Part shown: one piece after another, positions 9,194 to 18,321 of the stretch
How positions within the stretch are numbered: position 1 is the first letter of the stretch
How the letters are laid out: every line of letters begins with the position of its first letter
Assembly: GCF_900105125.1 (NCBI RefSeq)
Contig: NZ_LT629750.1
Span: forward strand, 2,170,001 to 2,234,000
DNA length: 64,000 bases
DNA from: Bradyrhizobium canariense
Lineage (GTDB): Bacteria > Pseudomonadota > Alphaproteobacteria > Rhizobiales > Xanthobacteraceae
Direction: 5' to 3'
Made by a program: the position numbers and the translations under genes
The notes under the pieces: generated by a model
Databases searched by the model: none
Told to the model about the DNA's origin: nothing
The model's input: the letters and a program-made list of their open reading frames with translations, nothing else

Positions 9194-9972
9194 CGTAAGC
9201 CTCCCGCGCCTGCGCGTCCAAACAAGCGCGCCTGCAAAAATATGAGCAAGCTGTTGATTGCCACGCCGACCACGCCTATCCAGACCAGCATCGCCAGCAT
9301 CAACGCAGGCTGAAGCGACTGCTGTGCCATCATGATGGCGTGGCCAAGCCCGATCGGATTGGCGGCAATTTCCACGGTCACCGACACGATCATCGCGATG
9401 CCGGCCGCGAGTCGAATACCGACAAATATCCGCGGCAGCGAAGCGGGAAGCACAATCTTGAATGTTGTCGCGATCACACCCAGACGCAGGACCCGTGCGA
9501 CTTCGATAAGGCGCGGCTCAATTTCCGCAATCGCCGATCGCGTGGTGATCAGGACCGGCCACGCAGCGGCGAAACTCACGACGGCAATCTCCATCGTATA
9601 GCCGAAGCCAGCCACGATCATAGCGATAGGAATCAATGCGACGGAAGGAATGGGCCTGATAACCTCGACCGGAAAACGAAAGAGCTTATCCAGTCGCGAG
9701 AAAGACCCGAGCAAAGTGCCGAGCGCGAGACCGGCCAATCCACCGAATGCAAGGCCGCCGAATGTCGTAACCAGAGTATCTCGAGTCGCGGCAATCAATG
9801 TGCCGTCTCTAAGGGCGCGGATGAAGGAGAACAATATCTTGCTGGGAGCGGCCAGCGTATCGCCGTGCAGATGTCCAAGGCGGAAAGCCGCCTCCCCGAT
9901 GACAACGACCAACAATGGAATGAGCAGGCCGCTGGCGCGATCGATGATCGGTCGGCTATTTGTCGCGCTCAT
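9190..9972 (-). CDS. NitT/TauT-type ABC permease (first of a pair)
   Basis: 260 residues with an N-terminal membrane helix (LLIPLLVVVIGEAAF) and the EAA loop EVARVLRLGVIATTFKIVLPASLP near 165-185. It overlaps the ATPase gene by 17 bases (9956-9972) and the second permease gene by four. No binding-protein gene is in this leftward operon; the matching one is probably the 14821-15756 product in the divergent operon. Confidence 0.86.
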   Translation of the reverse strand: MSATNSRPIIDRASGLLIPLLVVVIGEAAFRLGHLHGDTLAAPSKILFSFIRALRDGTLIAATRDTLVTTFGGLAFGGLAGLALGTLLGSFSRLDKLFRFPVEVIRPIPSVALIPIAMIVAGFGYTMEIAVVSFAAAWPVLITTRSAIAEIEPRLIEVARVLRLGVIATTFKIVLPASLPRIFVGIRLAAGIAMIVSVTVEIAANPIGLGHAIMMAQQSLQPALMLAMLVWIGVVGVAINSLLIFLQARLFGRAGAGGLR

Positions 9973-10810
9973 TCTCGGCTTTCTTGATGAAATCGAACAG
10001 TTCTCTGCGCAACTTCAGAAATTCGGGCTGCTCGCGGGTTAGAAGCTGATCTCTCGGTTTCGGCAAGTTGACGGCGAAAGAGGTGCCTATCCGGCCGGGA
10101 TTGGATCGCAGACCTATGATGCGATCACCGAGGTAGATCGCCTCTTCTAGGTCGTGTGTCACGAAAAAGACCGCCGCCCCCGAGGTCCTCACGATGGAAA
10201 GGATTTCATCCTGAAGGGATTGCCGGGTCATCGCATCCAGCGCGCCGAACGGTTCATCCATCAACAGCACGCTCGGCTTCTGGGCGAGACACCTTGCGAT
10301 CTGCAGACGTTGCTGCATGCCGCCCGACATCTCAGCGGGATATTTCCCCGCGTGATCTTGCAGTCCCACCTTGAGAAGCAGGTCGGCGATTACCGGCTTG
10401 CGTTCCCTGGCAGGGATGCTGCGAGCTTCCAGCGCCAGCGATATATTTTGAGCAGCCGTCCTCCAGGGCAAAAGAGCCTTGCTGTAATCCTGAAAGACGA
10501 CCGCAATATCGCGGCTCGATTCAACAAGCGGGCAACCGCGGAAAAGGATCGTGCCACGACTGGGTTTGATGAGCCCTGCGAGCAGCCGCAGTGCGGTCGT
10601 CTTGCCGGAGCCGGATGGGCCGACAATACAAACGAATTCTCCGCTGGCTATTTGCAAGGTGAGATCATCGATGATCCTTCGTCCATCGAACTCGACATCG
10701 ACATGGTCGAACGCAATCGAGCAATCGTTCGGTCTTGGTACGCGATCCCCCGTGCCGCGCTCCTCGCCTCGAACGGACGAGGACGACACGCCGGCGGAGG
10801 CCGTGTTCAT
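9956..10810 (-). CDS. NitT/TauT-type ABC transporter ATPase
   Basis: 284 residues. Walker A is GPSGSGKTT at 64-72; the signature reads MSGGMQQR; Walker B is VLLMDEPFGALD; the switch His is in VFFVTHDLEEA. An extra stretch of about 30 residues precedes the domain. Its ATG overlaps the TGA of the hydroxyacid dehydrogenase (10807-10810), so enzyme and transporter are translated in one coupled run. It serves the two permeases downstream. Confidence 0.87.
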   Translation of the reverse strand: MNTASAGVSSSSVRGEERGTGDRVPRPNDCSIAFDHVDVEFDGRRIIDDLTLQIASGEFVCIVGPSGSGKTTALRLLAGLIKPSRGTILFRGCPLVESSRDIAVVFQDYSKALLPWRTAAQNISLALEARSIPARERKPVIADLLLKVGLQDHAGKYPAEMSGGMQQRLQIARCLAQKPSVLLMDEPFGALDAMTRQSLQDEILSIVRTSGAAVFFVTHDLEEAIYLGDRIIGLRSNPGRIGTSFAVNLPKPRDQLLTREQPEFLKLRRELFDFIKKAENERDK

Positions 10811-11775
10811 GCCCCGCTCCGTACGACGTTCAACATCTGGTCGGGCTCACCATTGAGGTAATGATGTAGATTCCTCTCGATGATCGGCAGAGCCTGAAGA
10901 TCATAGTCGTCGGTAAGGCCGCCCATGTGACAGGTGATGATGACGCTCTCCATAGCCCAGAACCGATGGTCCGAGGGCAGCGGCTCGGTGGCAAATACGT
11001 CCAGGGCGGCGCCGCTCACCGGCCCCTCTTCGAGCGCCTTGATGAGCGCGGTCTCATCGACCACGCCGCCCCGCGCTAGATTGACCAGGTAACTTCCTTG
11101 CTTCATGCCCATCAGCACCTCTTCGTTCACGATATGATGGGTCGCAGTTGAATACGGCGTTAAGAGCACGAAAAAATCGAGCTCGGCAGCCACGTTCTTC
11201 AGTTCGCTCATGGGATGCATGCGATCGAAGCCAACGACATCGCGCTGGGATGTGCTAAGGCCCACGACGGTCATGCCCAGCGCCTTGCATCTCGGCGCCA
11301 GCGCCTCGGCGATCACGCCGACGCCGAGGATGCCGACCGTCTTGCCGTGAATGATTTCCGGCAGCCAGCGCTCCCAAACGTGCTTGTCCTGATTGCGTAT
11401 CGTGCGAGGGATTTTTCGGGAAAGCGCCAACATAGATGCAATCGCCGCTTCCGACATCTGCGGTCCGTGGGCGCCGCGCATATTGGTCACCAGCACGCTC
11501 GCGGGCAAGCTTGGCCGATCGATGATATTATCGACACCAGTCCCGGTGCCCTGAATCCAGCGCAACTTCGGCATGTGCCCCAGCACATAATCCGCGCGCG
11601 TGGAGAGGTAGGGGCCATGCGTCATCAGGATTTCAGCATCGGTAAGAAACCTGTCGACATTGGTTACGTTCTCCACCAGATCGAAACTCACGTTCGGAAA
11701 CGTACGCGCCAGATAGCGGTGAAATTTGTTGCGGAGCTTTTCCGGCATATTGAGCAGCAGCAGCACCTTGGTCAT
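10807..11775 (-). CDS. D-2-hydroxyacid dehydrogenase family protein (NAD-dependent)
   Basis: 322 residues. The family reduces 2-oxoacids or oxidises D-2-hydroxyacids. The Rossmann segment GILGVGVIAEALA near 165-177 has Ala where the third glycine is common. The catalytic triad is present: Arg in NLARGGVVDE, Glu in FATEPLP and His in ITCHMGG. It sits between the GntR regulator and the ATPase with four-base overlaps on both sides. That suggests the imported compound, or a product from the divergent FAH/enolase operon, passes through a 2-hydroxy/2-oxoacid stage. The substrate is unknown. Confidence 0.85.
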   Translation of the reverse strand: MTKVLLLLNMPEKLRNKFHRYLARTFPNVSFDLVENVTNVDRFLTDAEILMTHGPYLSTRADYVLGHMPKLRWIQGTGTGVDNIIDRPSLPASVLVTNMRGAHGPQMSEAAIASMLALSRKIPRTIRNQDKHVWERWLPEIIHGKTVGILGVGVIAEALAPRCKALGMTVVGLSTSQRDVVGFDRMHPMSELKNVAAELDFFVLLTPYSTATHHIVNEEVLMGMKQGSYLVNLARGGVVDETALIKALEEGPVSGAALDVFATEPLPSDHRFWAMESVIITCHMGGLTDDYDLQALPIIERNLHHYLNGEPDQMLNVVRSGA

Positions 11776-12551
11776 GATTCGTGATCCTTTTGGCGAAAGC
11801 TGCCCATTTTTCTCGCCATTTGCTGGATGAGATCGCGAGTACGATCAGGCGCCGCGCCCCTTGCCAACGGGCGTGCAGGTTCCGCGTAGTTCTTCAAGAC
11901 GAGATCTCTGGTGCGGCCAAAATGTTGCGCCAGCAGCGTTGTCGCCGCCGCGGCGTCGCGCGCGAGCGTTGCCTTCATCAGTTCGCGATGTTCAGTTTCG
12001 AGATCGCGCGCAACATTCTTTCGGCTTCTCGACAAAGCGCGATAGCGTTCGCTTTGCTCGAACAAAACGGCACGAAATCGCATCAGCCATTCCAGTCCGC
12101 ACGCCCCGACAAGACTGGCGTGAAAACGATTGTGCAGATCCGGCCATGTTTCGTTTCCGGGCCGCGCACCCGACATGGACTTCCAGGCTGCCTCAATCTC
12201 TTCGGACCAGTCCGCGCCTCCGCGCGCGATGGAACGGCGGAGTGCCAGGCATTCGATCTCGATGCGTGTTTCCGTCACGTCGTCGAGATCTCTGATCGAG
12301 GCCGGACTGACGCGAAATCCCCGCTGATCTTCCGCGACGACCAAGCCGTCCGCGACAAGCCGGGAGAGCGCTTCGCGAACCGCCGCGAGGCTTACGTCAT
12401 AAACCTTGGCGAGATTTCCGATATGCAGCTTTTCGTCGGGCTTCAGCCGGCACGACAAAATCTCGGCCTTCAGATTCGCAAAGACCGCTGACGTAAGCGA
12501 CCGGACTTCGGACAGATCGGTTCTGATTGTGCGGGTCGGATGCTTTTGCAT
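11772..12551 (-). CDS. GntR-family regulator, FCD (FadR-like) type
   Basis: 259 residues: an N-terminal winged helix (KAEILSCRLKPDEKLHIGNLAKVYDVSLAAVREALSRL region, about 25-70) followed by an all-helical FCD effector domain with the usual late histidines (ETEHRELM and AQHFGRTRD). It is the first gene of the leftward operon and faces the FAH gene across 175 bases that hold a perfect 16-bp palindrome at 12608-12623. It most likely represses both directions until a pathway acid is bound. Its stop overlaps the dehydrogenase start by four bases. Confidence 0.88.
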   Translation of the reverse strand: MQKHPTRTIRTDLSEVRSLTSAVFANLKAEILSCRLKPDEKLHIGNLAKVYDVSLAAVREALSRLVADGLVVAEDQRGFRVSPASIRDLDDVTETRIEIECLALRRSIARGGADWSEEIEAAWKSMSGARPGNETWPDLHNRFHASLVGACGLEWLMRFRAVLFEQSERYRALSRSRKNVARDLETEHRELMKATLARDAAAATTLLAQHFGRTRDLVLKNYAEPARPLARGAAPDRTRDLIQQMARKMGSFRQKDHES

Positions 12552-12607
12552 GCCGGCTTCTCATGCCCCAACCAAAAGCGCCGGTCAATAAAATTGATGT
12601 TTTATAG

Positions 12608-12623
12608 TGAAAATCGATTTTCA
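12608..12623. promoter_or_regulatory. 16-bp palindrome, candidate GntR operator of the divergon
   Basis: TGAAAATC followed directly by its reverse complement GATTTTCA, in the only intergenic space of the divergon. On the minus strand it lies directly upstream of a TATAAA-like -10 element (about 12602-12607), so it occupies the spacer of the likely leftward promoter. A symmetric site is expected for a dimeric GntR/FCD protein. Binding by the adjacent regulator is inference. Confidence 0.55.
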
Positions 12624-12726
12624 TTGACGGCGGTTCGATCGTCCATTAGCTGTGACGCAGGCGCCATTTCGTCCGCACGGCATCCCGCCGGCGCAGGAGA
12701 GAACGTGAACGCTGCGGGGATTTCCG

Positions 12727-13572
12727 ATGCGGTTGGTGAGTTTTGTTGCTGGTGCGAGCTCCTGTTATGGAGTTGTTAAGAATGATCGGATCATCGATCT
12801 GTCTAAACGAATGAAGTTCTCCAGCCTGCGCGAAATGATCGGTGCGGGTGCGCTTGGAGAGGCCGGGAAACTTGCCGCCACGATCGAGGCCGATCTGCCG
12901 CTCGAAGGAACGCGGCTCCTGCCACCTATTCCTGATCCGGGAAAAATAATTTGCGTCGGCTTGAACTACCACGACCACGTCGCGGAGACGGGGCGCAAGC
13001 TGACCGAGAAGCCGGCGCTGTTCAATCGATTTGCAGAAAGCCAGATCGGCCATTTGCAACCGATGATCAAGCCGTTGGAGTCCGATCAGCTGGATTATGA
13101 GGGCGAATTAGCCATCGTGATCGGCAAGGCGGGGCGCAGAATCAACGTCGCCGATGCGATGGACTATGTCGCCGGCTATTCCTGCTACAACGACGGTAGC
13201 GTGCGCGATTGGCAATACCACACCACCCAGTTCATGTCCGGCAAGAACTTTGTCGGAACCGGCGCATTCGGTCCCTGGTTGGTGACCGCTGACGAGATCG
13301 CCGATCCCACGGTGTTGCGGCTGACAACGCGTCTGAACGGCACCGTCATGCAAACGGCGACCGTCGACATGATGATCACCTCGATACCCGCGCAGATTGC
13401 CTACATCTCCACGTTCATACCGCTGCAACCCGGAGACGTCATTGTGACGGGTACCCCGGGGGGCGTCGGGTCGAAGCGCAAGCCACCGATCTTCATGAAA
13501 CAAGGAGATACAATCGAAGTGGAGATCGACCAGGTCGGCACGTTGCGCAACACCATCGAGAACGAGCGCTAA
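12727..13572 (+). CDS. Fumarylacetoacetate hydrolase (FAH) family protein
   Basis: 281 residues. The C-terminal FAH fold starts near residue 75 (IPDPGKIICVGLNYHDHVAE). Metal ligands are the ExE pair in DYEGELAIVIGK near 120-124 and the Asp in YNDGSVRDWQ near 155, with SGKNFVGTGAFGPWLV and VTGTPGGVGSKRKPP further on. Family members hydrolyse C-C bonds of acylpyruvates or decarboxylate oxalocrotonate-type acids (HpaG). With the CHM isomerase three genes downstream it resembles part of a homoprotocatechuate-like meta pathway, though no ring-cleavage enzyme is in the window. First gene of the rightward operon. Confidence 0.87.
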   Translation: MRLVSFVAGASSCYGVVKNDRIIDLSKRMKFSSLREMIGAGALGEAGKLAATIEADLPLEGTRLLPPIPDPGKIICVGLNYHDHVAETGRKLTEKPALFNRFAESQIGHLQPMIKPLESDQLDYEGELAIVIGKAGRRINVADAMDYVAGYSCYNDGSVRDWQYHTTQFMSGKNFVGTGAFGPWLVTADEIADPTVLRLTTRLNGTVMQTATVDMMITSIPAQIAYISTFIPLQPGDVIVTGTPGGVGSKRKPPIFMKQGDTIEVEIDQVGTLRNTIENER

Positions 13573-13607
13573 GGGAACGCATTCCGAGGTCGGAAGGCGT
13601 ATGAACC

Positions 13608-14792
13608 ATGAAAATAACCTCGATCGACGATTTGCATGCGGATGGCGGATGGCGAACGCTTTCGTTCTTGAAGGTCGTAACCGACGAAGGAATCGTGGGC
13701 TGGTCCGAGTTTCATGAAGGAACGACGACGCCTGGACTAACGGCTGTGGTCCGCAAACTCGCCATGGGGCTGATCGGCGCGGATCCGCGCGATGTATCGG
13801 TGATTTCCGCGCGGCTTAACGCAGCGTCCCGCAATGCCGGCGGCGGTATAATCTCCCAGGCAATTGCAGCGATTGAAAACGCCTGCCTTGATGTGAAAGC
13901 CAAGGCGCTCGGCATCCCGGTATACGCGCTGCTGGGTGGTGCGTTCCGATCACGGTTACCGCTGTATTGGTCGCAGTGCGGGACCCTGCGGACCCGCTAC
14001 CCGGAATTGTTCGGTACGGCACCTCTGCGGTCGCTTGACGACATTGTTCAACTCGGAAAAGAGGTCAAGGCGTCACACTATAAAGCCTTGAAAACCAATG
14101 TGCTGTTGTTTGCCGATGGAACCTCATCCAACTATCGCCCCGGTTTCGGCAATGGCGCCGGCCATCCGGCATTGAACCTGGATGGCTCGACATTGGCGGC
14201 GATCACCGACCTTTTCGCGGCTTTCCGTCAGGGGGCCGGTCCGAATGTCGATCTGCTGCTGGACCTGAACTTCAATTTCAAACCCGAAGGCGTCCGGCGT
14301 ATCGCCCGGGAACTCGAGCGGTTCAAGTTGACGTGGCTCGAGCTCGACCTCTACGAGGTGAAAGCCCTCTCGATGTTGCGACAGTCAACCACAACTCCGA
14401 TCGCGTCCCTCGAATCGATCTATGGACGCAGAGCCATGCGGCCATTCCTCGACGAAGAGGCCGTTGATGTGGCTATTATCGATCCGCAATGGAACGGGTT
14501 GTTGGAATCGATGAAGATGGCAAGCCTTGCCGATAGCTATGAGGTCAATATCGCACCTCACAATTTCCATGGACAGCTTTCGACGCTGATGGGCGCACAT
14601 ATGTCGGCCGCGGTCCCGAACTTTCGCATCATGGAGTTTGTCGTGGATGAAGCGCCGTGGACGCGTGATTTTTTGACCGAACCCCTTGTCATCGAAAACG
14701 GCGAATTGCTGTTGCCAAGCTCCCCAGGGTGGGGAAGCGACGTCAACGAAGAAGCCGTTCGCGCCAGGCCAAGTAAAGCGCTATATCAGTAG
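13608..14792 (+). CDS. Mandelate racemase/muconate-lactonizing-type enzyme (enolase superfamily)
   Basis: 394 residues, the usual size. The N-terminal capping domain is followed by the barrel. Lysines in YKALKTN near 160, metal-binding acids in LLLDLNFNF, WLELDLYE and ASLESIYG, and a general acid/base His in IAPHNFHG can be recognised. Such enzymes abstract a proton next to a carboxylate and then racemise, dehydrate or cycloisomerise. An acid-sugar dehydratase or a lactonising role are both possible. It follows the FAH gene by 35 bases. Confidence 0.83.
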   Translation: MKITSIDDLHADGGWRTLSFLKVVTDEGIVGWSEFHEGTTTPGLTAVVRKLAMGLIGADPRDVSVISARLNAASRNAGGGIISQAIAAIENACLDVKAKALGIPVYALLGGAFRSRLPLYWSQCGTLRTRYPELFGTAPLRSLDDIVQLGKEVKASHYKALKTNVLLFADGTSSNYRPGFGNGAGHPALNLDGSTLAAITDLFAAFRQGAGPNVDLLLDLNFNFKPEGVRRIARELERFKLTWLELDLYEVKALSMLRQSTTTPIASLESIYGRRAMRPFLDEEAVDVAIIDPQWNGLLESMKMASLADSYEVNIAPHNFHGQLSTLMGAHMSAAVPNFRIMEFVVDEAPWTRDFLTEPLVIENGELLLPSSPGWGSDVNEEAVRARPSKALYQ

Positions 14793-14820
14793 GACATTTT
14801 TAGATCGAACCGGAACGGAC

Positions 14821-15756
14821 ATGAAAATCACCACCCAGGCGCTCCTTGCCATGTGCCTGCTATTGGCTGCGGGGTTTGCGCGGGCTACTGCGCCAGAAAC
14901 GCCCAAGCTCTCACTCGCCTATATTCCGATCAGCAACTTCCTGACCGCCTATGTTGCAAAAGATCAGGGCTACTTTACCGCGCATGGACTGGACGTCACG
15001 CTCATTCCCATCAATCAGGGGAATACCGGTGTGGCCGGGATCGTTTCCAAATCCGTGGAGTTGTCGACGCCGACGCCGACGACCTTCTTGCAGGCCGTCG
15101 ACAATGGCGTCGACCTCGTCATTGTCGCCGCGACGCACACCTATCCCACGCCCAACAAGGTCGGGCTGCTGGTTTCCACCACCGGCGACATTACGGCTGC
15201 CAAGGACCTGGTGGGAAAAAAAGTGGGCATCAATGGTATCGGCGGCATGCAGTTTGTTCTTCTGCAAGAATGGCTCATCAAACACGGCGTCAACCCCAAG
15301 TCGATCACCTTCGTCGAGATCAGCTTTCCTCAGATGGCTGATGCGCTGCAGGCCAAGCAAGTCGACGCCGTGACGATCTCCGAGCCGTTCTACCAGCGCG
15401 TCATCTCCTCGAAAATTGGTCGTATGCTCGCCGACTTGCAGGCTGATATTCCCGCCGGCACGCTCGGCACGATGTATGTATCAACAGGCGAATGGGCGAA
15501 AAAGAATCCCGGCACGATTGCGGCGCTTCGCGCGAGCCTGGAGGATGCTACGCGGTTTATCAAAACAAACCCCGAGACTGCGAAAAAAAGCCTGATCACC
15601 TATGCGCAAATGTCAGAACAATTACTGCAACTCGTCAATGTACCAAGCGTCACGGTCGCGGCGGCGCCCTCCCAGATGAAATTCTGGATCGACCTGATGG
15701 ATCAACAGCAGCTCACAACGGGAACAATTGATCCCCAAAGCATCATTGCACCCTGA
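14821..15756 (+). CDS. NitT/TauT-type ABC substrate-binding protein
   Basis: 311 residues from the ATG at 14821, which gives a classic signal peptide (MKITTQALLAMCLLLAAGFA, then ARATA). Binding-protein features follow: YVAKDQGYFTAHGLDVTLIP, then a STPTPTTFLQAV loop and GKKVGINGIGGMQ. No permease or ATPase accompanies it in this operon. The two permeases and the ATPase of the divergent operon (8429-10810) lack a binding protein, so the two halves very probably make one importer. The reading frame extends upstream of 14821, overlapping the previous gene, but only this start gives an export signal. Confidence 0.87.
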   Translation: MKITTQALLAMCLLLAAGFARATAPETPKLSLAYIPISNFLTAYVAKDQGYFTAHGLDVTLIPINQGNTGVAGIVSKSVELSTPTPTTFLQAVDNGVDLVIVAATHTYPTPNKVGLLVSTTGDITAAKDLVGKKVGINGIGGMQFVLLQEWLIKHGVNPKSITFVEISFPQMADALQAKQVDAVTISEPFYQRVISSKIGRMLADLQADIPAGTLGTMYVSTGEWAKKNPGTIAALRASLEDATRFIKTNPETAKKSLITYAQMSEQLLQLVNVPSVTVAAAPSQMKFWIDLMDQQQLTTGTIDPQSIIAP

Positions 15757-15768
15757 AGAGAAATCGCA

Positions 15769-16167
15769 ATGCCTCACATCGTTGTTGAATACAGCAAGAA
15801 CCTCGAGCAGAGCGTCGATATTCCCGACCTCATAAGAGTCGTTCACGATGCAGTGATCGCAACCAATGCTTTCCCGCTGGAAGCAGTTCGGACGCGCGGC
15901 GCCCCCCGGGATGATTTCCGCATTGCCGACGGCGACCCTCGCAATGCTTTCCTGGCGGTCGTTGGTCGGATTGCGCCGGGACGTCCGCAACAGCTCCGGC
16001 ATGAATTGGGAAAGACGCTATTCGATGCCATCCGGGGCTATTTAAGCGATGTCTCCGAAGCGATTCCACTCAGTATCACCGTGGAGCTGCAGGAGATCGA
16101 CCAAACATCAGCCTTCAGGCACAATTCGATTGTCGTCAAACCGTCGGACATGTTGGCTAAAAGTTAG
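15769..16167 (+). CDS. hpaF: 5-carboxymethyl-2-hydroxymuconate isomerase family (HpaF-like)
   Basis: 132 residues, matching the tautomerase-superfamily CHM isomerase in length. The mature N-terminus would be Pro2 (MPHIVVEYSKNL), the catalytic base of the superfamily. EIPLSITVELQEID-like and NSIVVKPSDMLA segments match the C-terminal half. The known reaction is isomerisation of 5-carboxymethyl-2-hydroxymuconate in homoprotocatechuate degradation; a relative substrate is possible here. It closes the rightward operon 12 bases after the binding-protein gene and converges on the chemoreceptor gene. Confidence 0.82.
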   Translation: MPHIVVEYSKNLEQSVDIPDLIRVVHDAVIATNAFPLEAVRTRGAPRDDFRIADGDPRNAFLAVVGRIAPGRPQQLRHELGKTLFDAIRGYLSDVSEAIPLSITVELQEIDQTSAFRHNSIVVKPSDMLAKS

Positions 16168-16184
16168 CAGGGCTGCTTCGCGCT

Positions 16185-17876
16185 TCAGGCAGCGCGGACG
16201 CCTGCCAGGAATGTGGTGACCTCGCCGGACAACCGTTCCGCCTGTTTCGACATGTTGGAGGCCGCGCTGAGCACCAGACCGGCAGCCCCCCCGGTTTCGC
16301 TGGCGGCGGCGCTGACGCCGTCAATGTTGGTCGTCACATCCTGCGTCGCCTGCGCCGTCTGGGTCACGTTGCGCGCGATCTCCGCCGTCGCGGATCTCTG
16401 CTCCTCGACCGATGACGCGATCGTTGCCGCGATGCTGCCGACTTCCTCGATCGTGGTGGTGATGCCCTGAATCGCCTCCACGGCTTCCCTGGTCGCGCTC
16501 TGAATCTGCGCGATCCGGGTGCCGATTTCCTTGGTGGCCTCTGCCGTCTGGCCAGCGAGGCTCTTCACCTCGGATGCCACGACCGCAAAGCCGCGTCCAG
16601 CATCGCCGGCGCGAGCGGCCTCGATGGTGGCATTGAGCGCGAGCAAATTGGTTTGTCCGGCAATAACCGAGATCAGCTCAGCCACATGTTCGATCTGCTG
16701 CGCGCCATCGGCCAGCGCCCGCACGATCGTGTCGGTCCGGCGCGCGCTGTCGACGGCGCGGTTAGTGATCTTGGCAGACTGTTCGACCCGACGACTGATC
16801 TCGCCGATCGACGACGTCAGTTCCTCTGCCGCCGAAGCCACGGTCTGCACCCGTGTACTGGCTTCGGACGCCGCCGAACTCACCACCGACGCCCTCTGGT
16901 TGGTCCGCTCGGCCGTGCCGGTCATGGATTGCGCGGTCGCTTCCAGTTCGACCGACCCCGATGCCATCAGTCCGACGAGTTGGCCAACGGAGGCGTCGAA
17001 GCGATCAGCGAGCGCAATGAGCGATTCACGCTTTTCGGTTTCGCTCTGCTGCTTCAACTCGGCCTGTTCCGTTTCCAGCGTCCGCGCGGTCAACGCGGTC
17101 TTGCGAAGCATTTCCAGGGTTTCTGCCATCCGGCCGATTTCGTCGGCGCGTTCCGTTTCGCCGACCTCGTCGTTCAGCGATCCGGTGGCGATACGTTGCA
17201 TCCGGCTCTGCAGCCGCTTCAGCGCTCCGAGCACGTCCCGAGCGATCAGCCAGGATAGTAAGCCCATCAGCACCATGACACCCCCGCCGATGGCTCCCAT
17301 TCGCAGCAGCAGCGCGTTGATGTCGGTGTCGAGATCATCGACATACAGGCCGACGCTGATGACGATATTCCACGGATCGAACATGCGGGCGAAAACCAGC
17401 TTTTGCTGCGGCGTGGTTTGACCGGGACGCGGAAAAAAGTAAGTCGTGGTGCCACCTTCGGGGCTGCGACGGGCGGTTTCAAGCACCGCCGGCACGATCA
17501 AAACGCCGTTTGCGTCCTTCACGTTGTTGGTCTTGCCATCAAGTTGCGGGTTGGCGGCATTCATCATCGTGCTGGTATCGGTTCGATAGGCGACCACATA
17601 ACCTTGTCCCTTGTCGAACATCATACGCTTGCCGCGCCTGCGAAACTCGCTTTCTGCGTCGGCAAGGGTCATCCTGCCCGCGGTCACCTCATCCTGCAGC
17701 GACTGCGCCATTCCAATGGTGATGTCCACGGCTGTCTGCAACTGCGCCACCCGGTCGTCCAGCATGCGCTTCTGACTGAGCGAGGCCGACCAGGCGATGA
17801 TCGCGCAGACCGCCAGGATCGATAGCGCTACTATGCTGACAAGTTTGGTACGGATCTTGAATCGACTCAGAATCAT
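16185..17876 (-). CDS. Methyl-accepting chemotaxis protein with Cache sensor
   Basis: About 563 residues. Order: first membrane helix (about 11-32), a periplasmic single-Cache-type sensor ([20 protein letters not shown] and [20 protein letters not shown] are typical), second membrane helix near 190-210, HAMP, then the coiled-coil signalling domain. The conserved hairpin tip reads [28 protein letters not shown] in part. The ATG at 17876 is chosen over a TTG 30 bases upstream. The binding site may recognise a small organic acid, as sCache_2 sensors often do. The gene is convergent with the CHM isomerase. Confidence 0.9.
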   Translation of the reverse strand: MILSRFKIRTKLVSIVALSILAVCAIIAWSASLSQKRMLDDRVAQLQTAVDITIGMAQSLQDEVTAGRMTLADAESEFRRRGKRMMFDKGQGYVVAYRTDTSTMMNAANPQLDGKTNNVKDANGVLIVPAVLETARRSPEGGTTTYFFPRPGQTTPQQKLVFARMFDPWNIVISVGLYVDDLDTDINALLLRMGAIGGGVMVLMGLLSWLIARDVLGALKRLQSRMQRIATGSLNDEVGETERADEIGRMAETLEMLRKTALTARTLETEQAELKQQSETEKRESLIALADRFDASVGQLVGLMASGSVELEATAQSMTGTAERTNQRASVVSSAASEASTRVQTVASAAEELTSSIGEISRRVEQSAKITNRAVDSARRTDTIVRALADGAQQIEHVAELISVIAGQTNLLALNATIEAARAGDAGRGFAVVASEVKSLAGQTAEATKEIGTRIAQIQSATREAVEAIQGITTTIEEVGSIAATIASSVEEQRSATAEIARNVTQTAQATQDVTTNIDGVSAAASETGGAAGLVLSAASNMSKQAERLSGEVTTFLAGVRAA

Positions 17877-18321
17877 TTCAGTCTCTGATTGGAATTTGAG
17901 TATCAAAACGGTATCATTCGACTCCTTACCAATCGTGAAGACTGAAGAGATCAGGTTGGGTCAACTGGCAGATGCTCCCGGGGGAGTGGGTTTGCCTCAA
18001 AACGTTGCTTGGGCGGGCGTCCGCGCTGGCGGTAACGTCGCCAAAGTTGCTGGAGCTTCGTTCTTGTACTGCCTGCTGCGTAGGCAATCTCCTGGGTGGG
18101 CCGCACCCATACGAACTTTACGAGCATGCGGAGATCACGGCGTCGGCAACTGCCGCGAGATGTGAAGCACCGTCTCTTCTATTGCTCAGCCTATTGACCA
18201 GATAGTCGAGACGGTCGCGAGACCACACGCTCTGCAGAGTGGCTTGGACTTCGGCCGCAAAACGGTCCAGTGGCTATGATCGCGCTCGCGGTATTGCCCG
18301 GTCAACATTCGTGGCCGCACA
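17877..18321. other. Intergenic region with a possible short-chain dehydrogenase relic
   Basis: About 445 bases without an intact gene. On the minus strand, about 18265-18130, a stop-bounded reading contains DRFAAEVQATLQSVW, then SRDRLDYLVN. This resembles the segment just before the NNAG motif of some short-chain dehydrogenases, but it diverges at that motif. I treat it as a likely pseudogene fragment of low certainty. The rest shows nothing recognisable. Confidence 0.3.
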
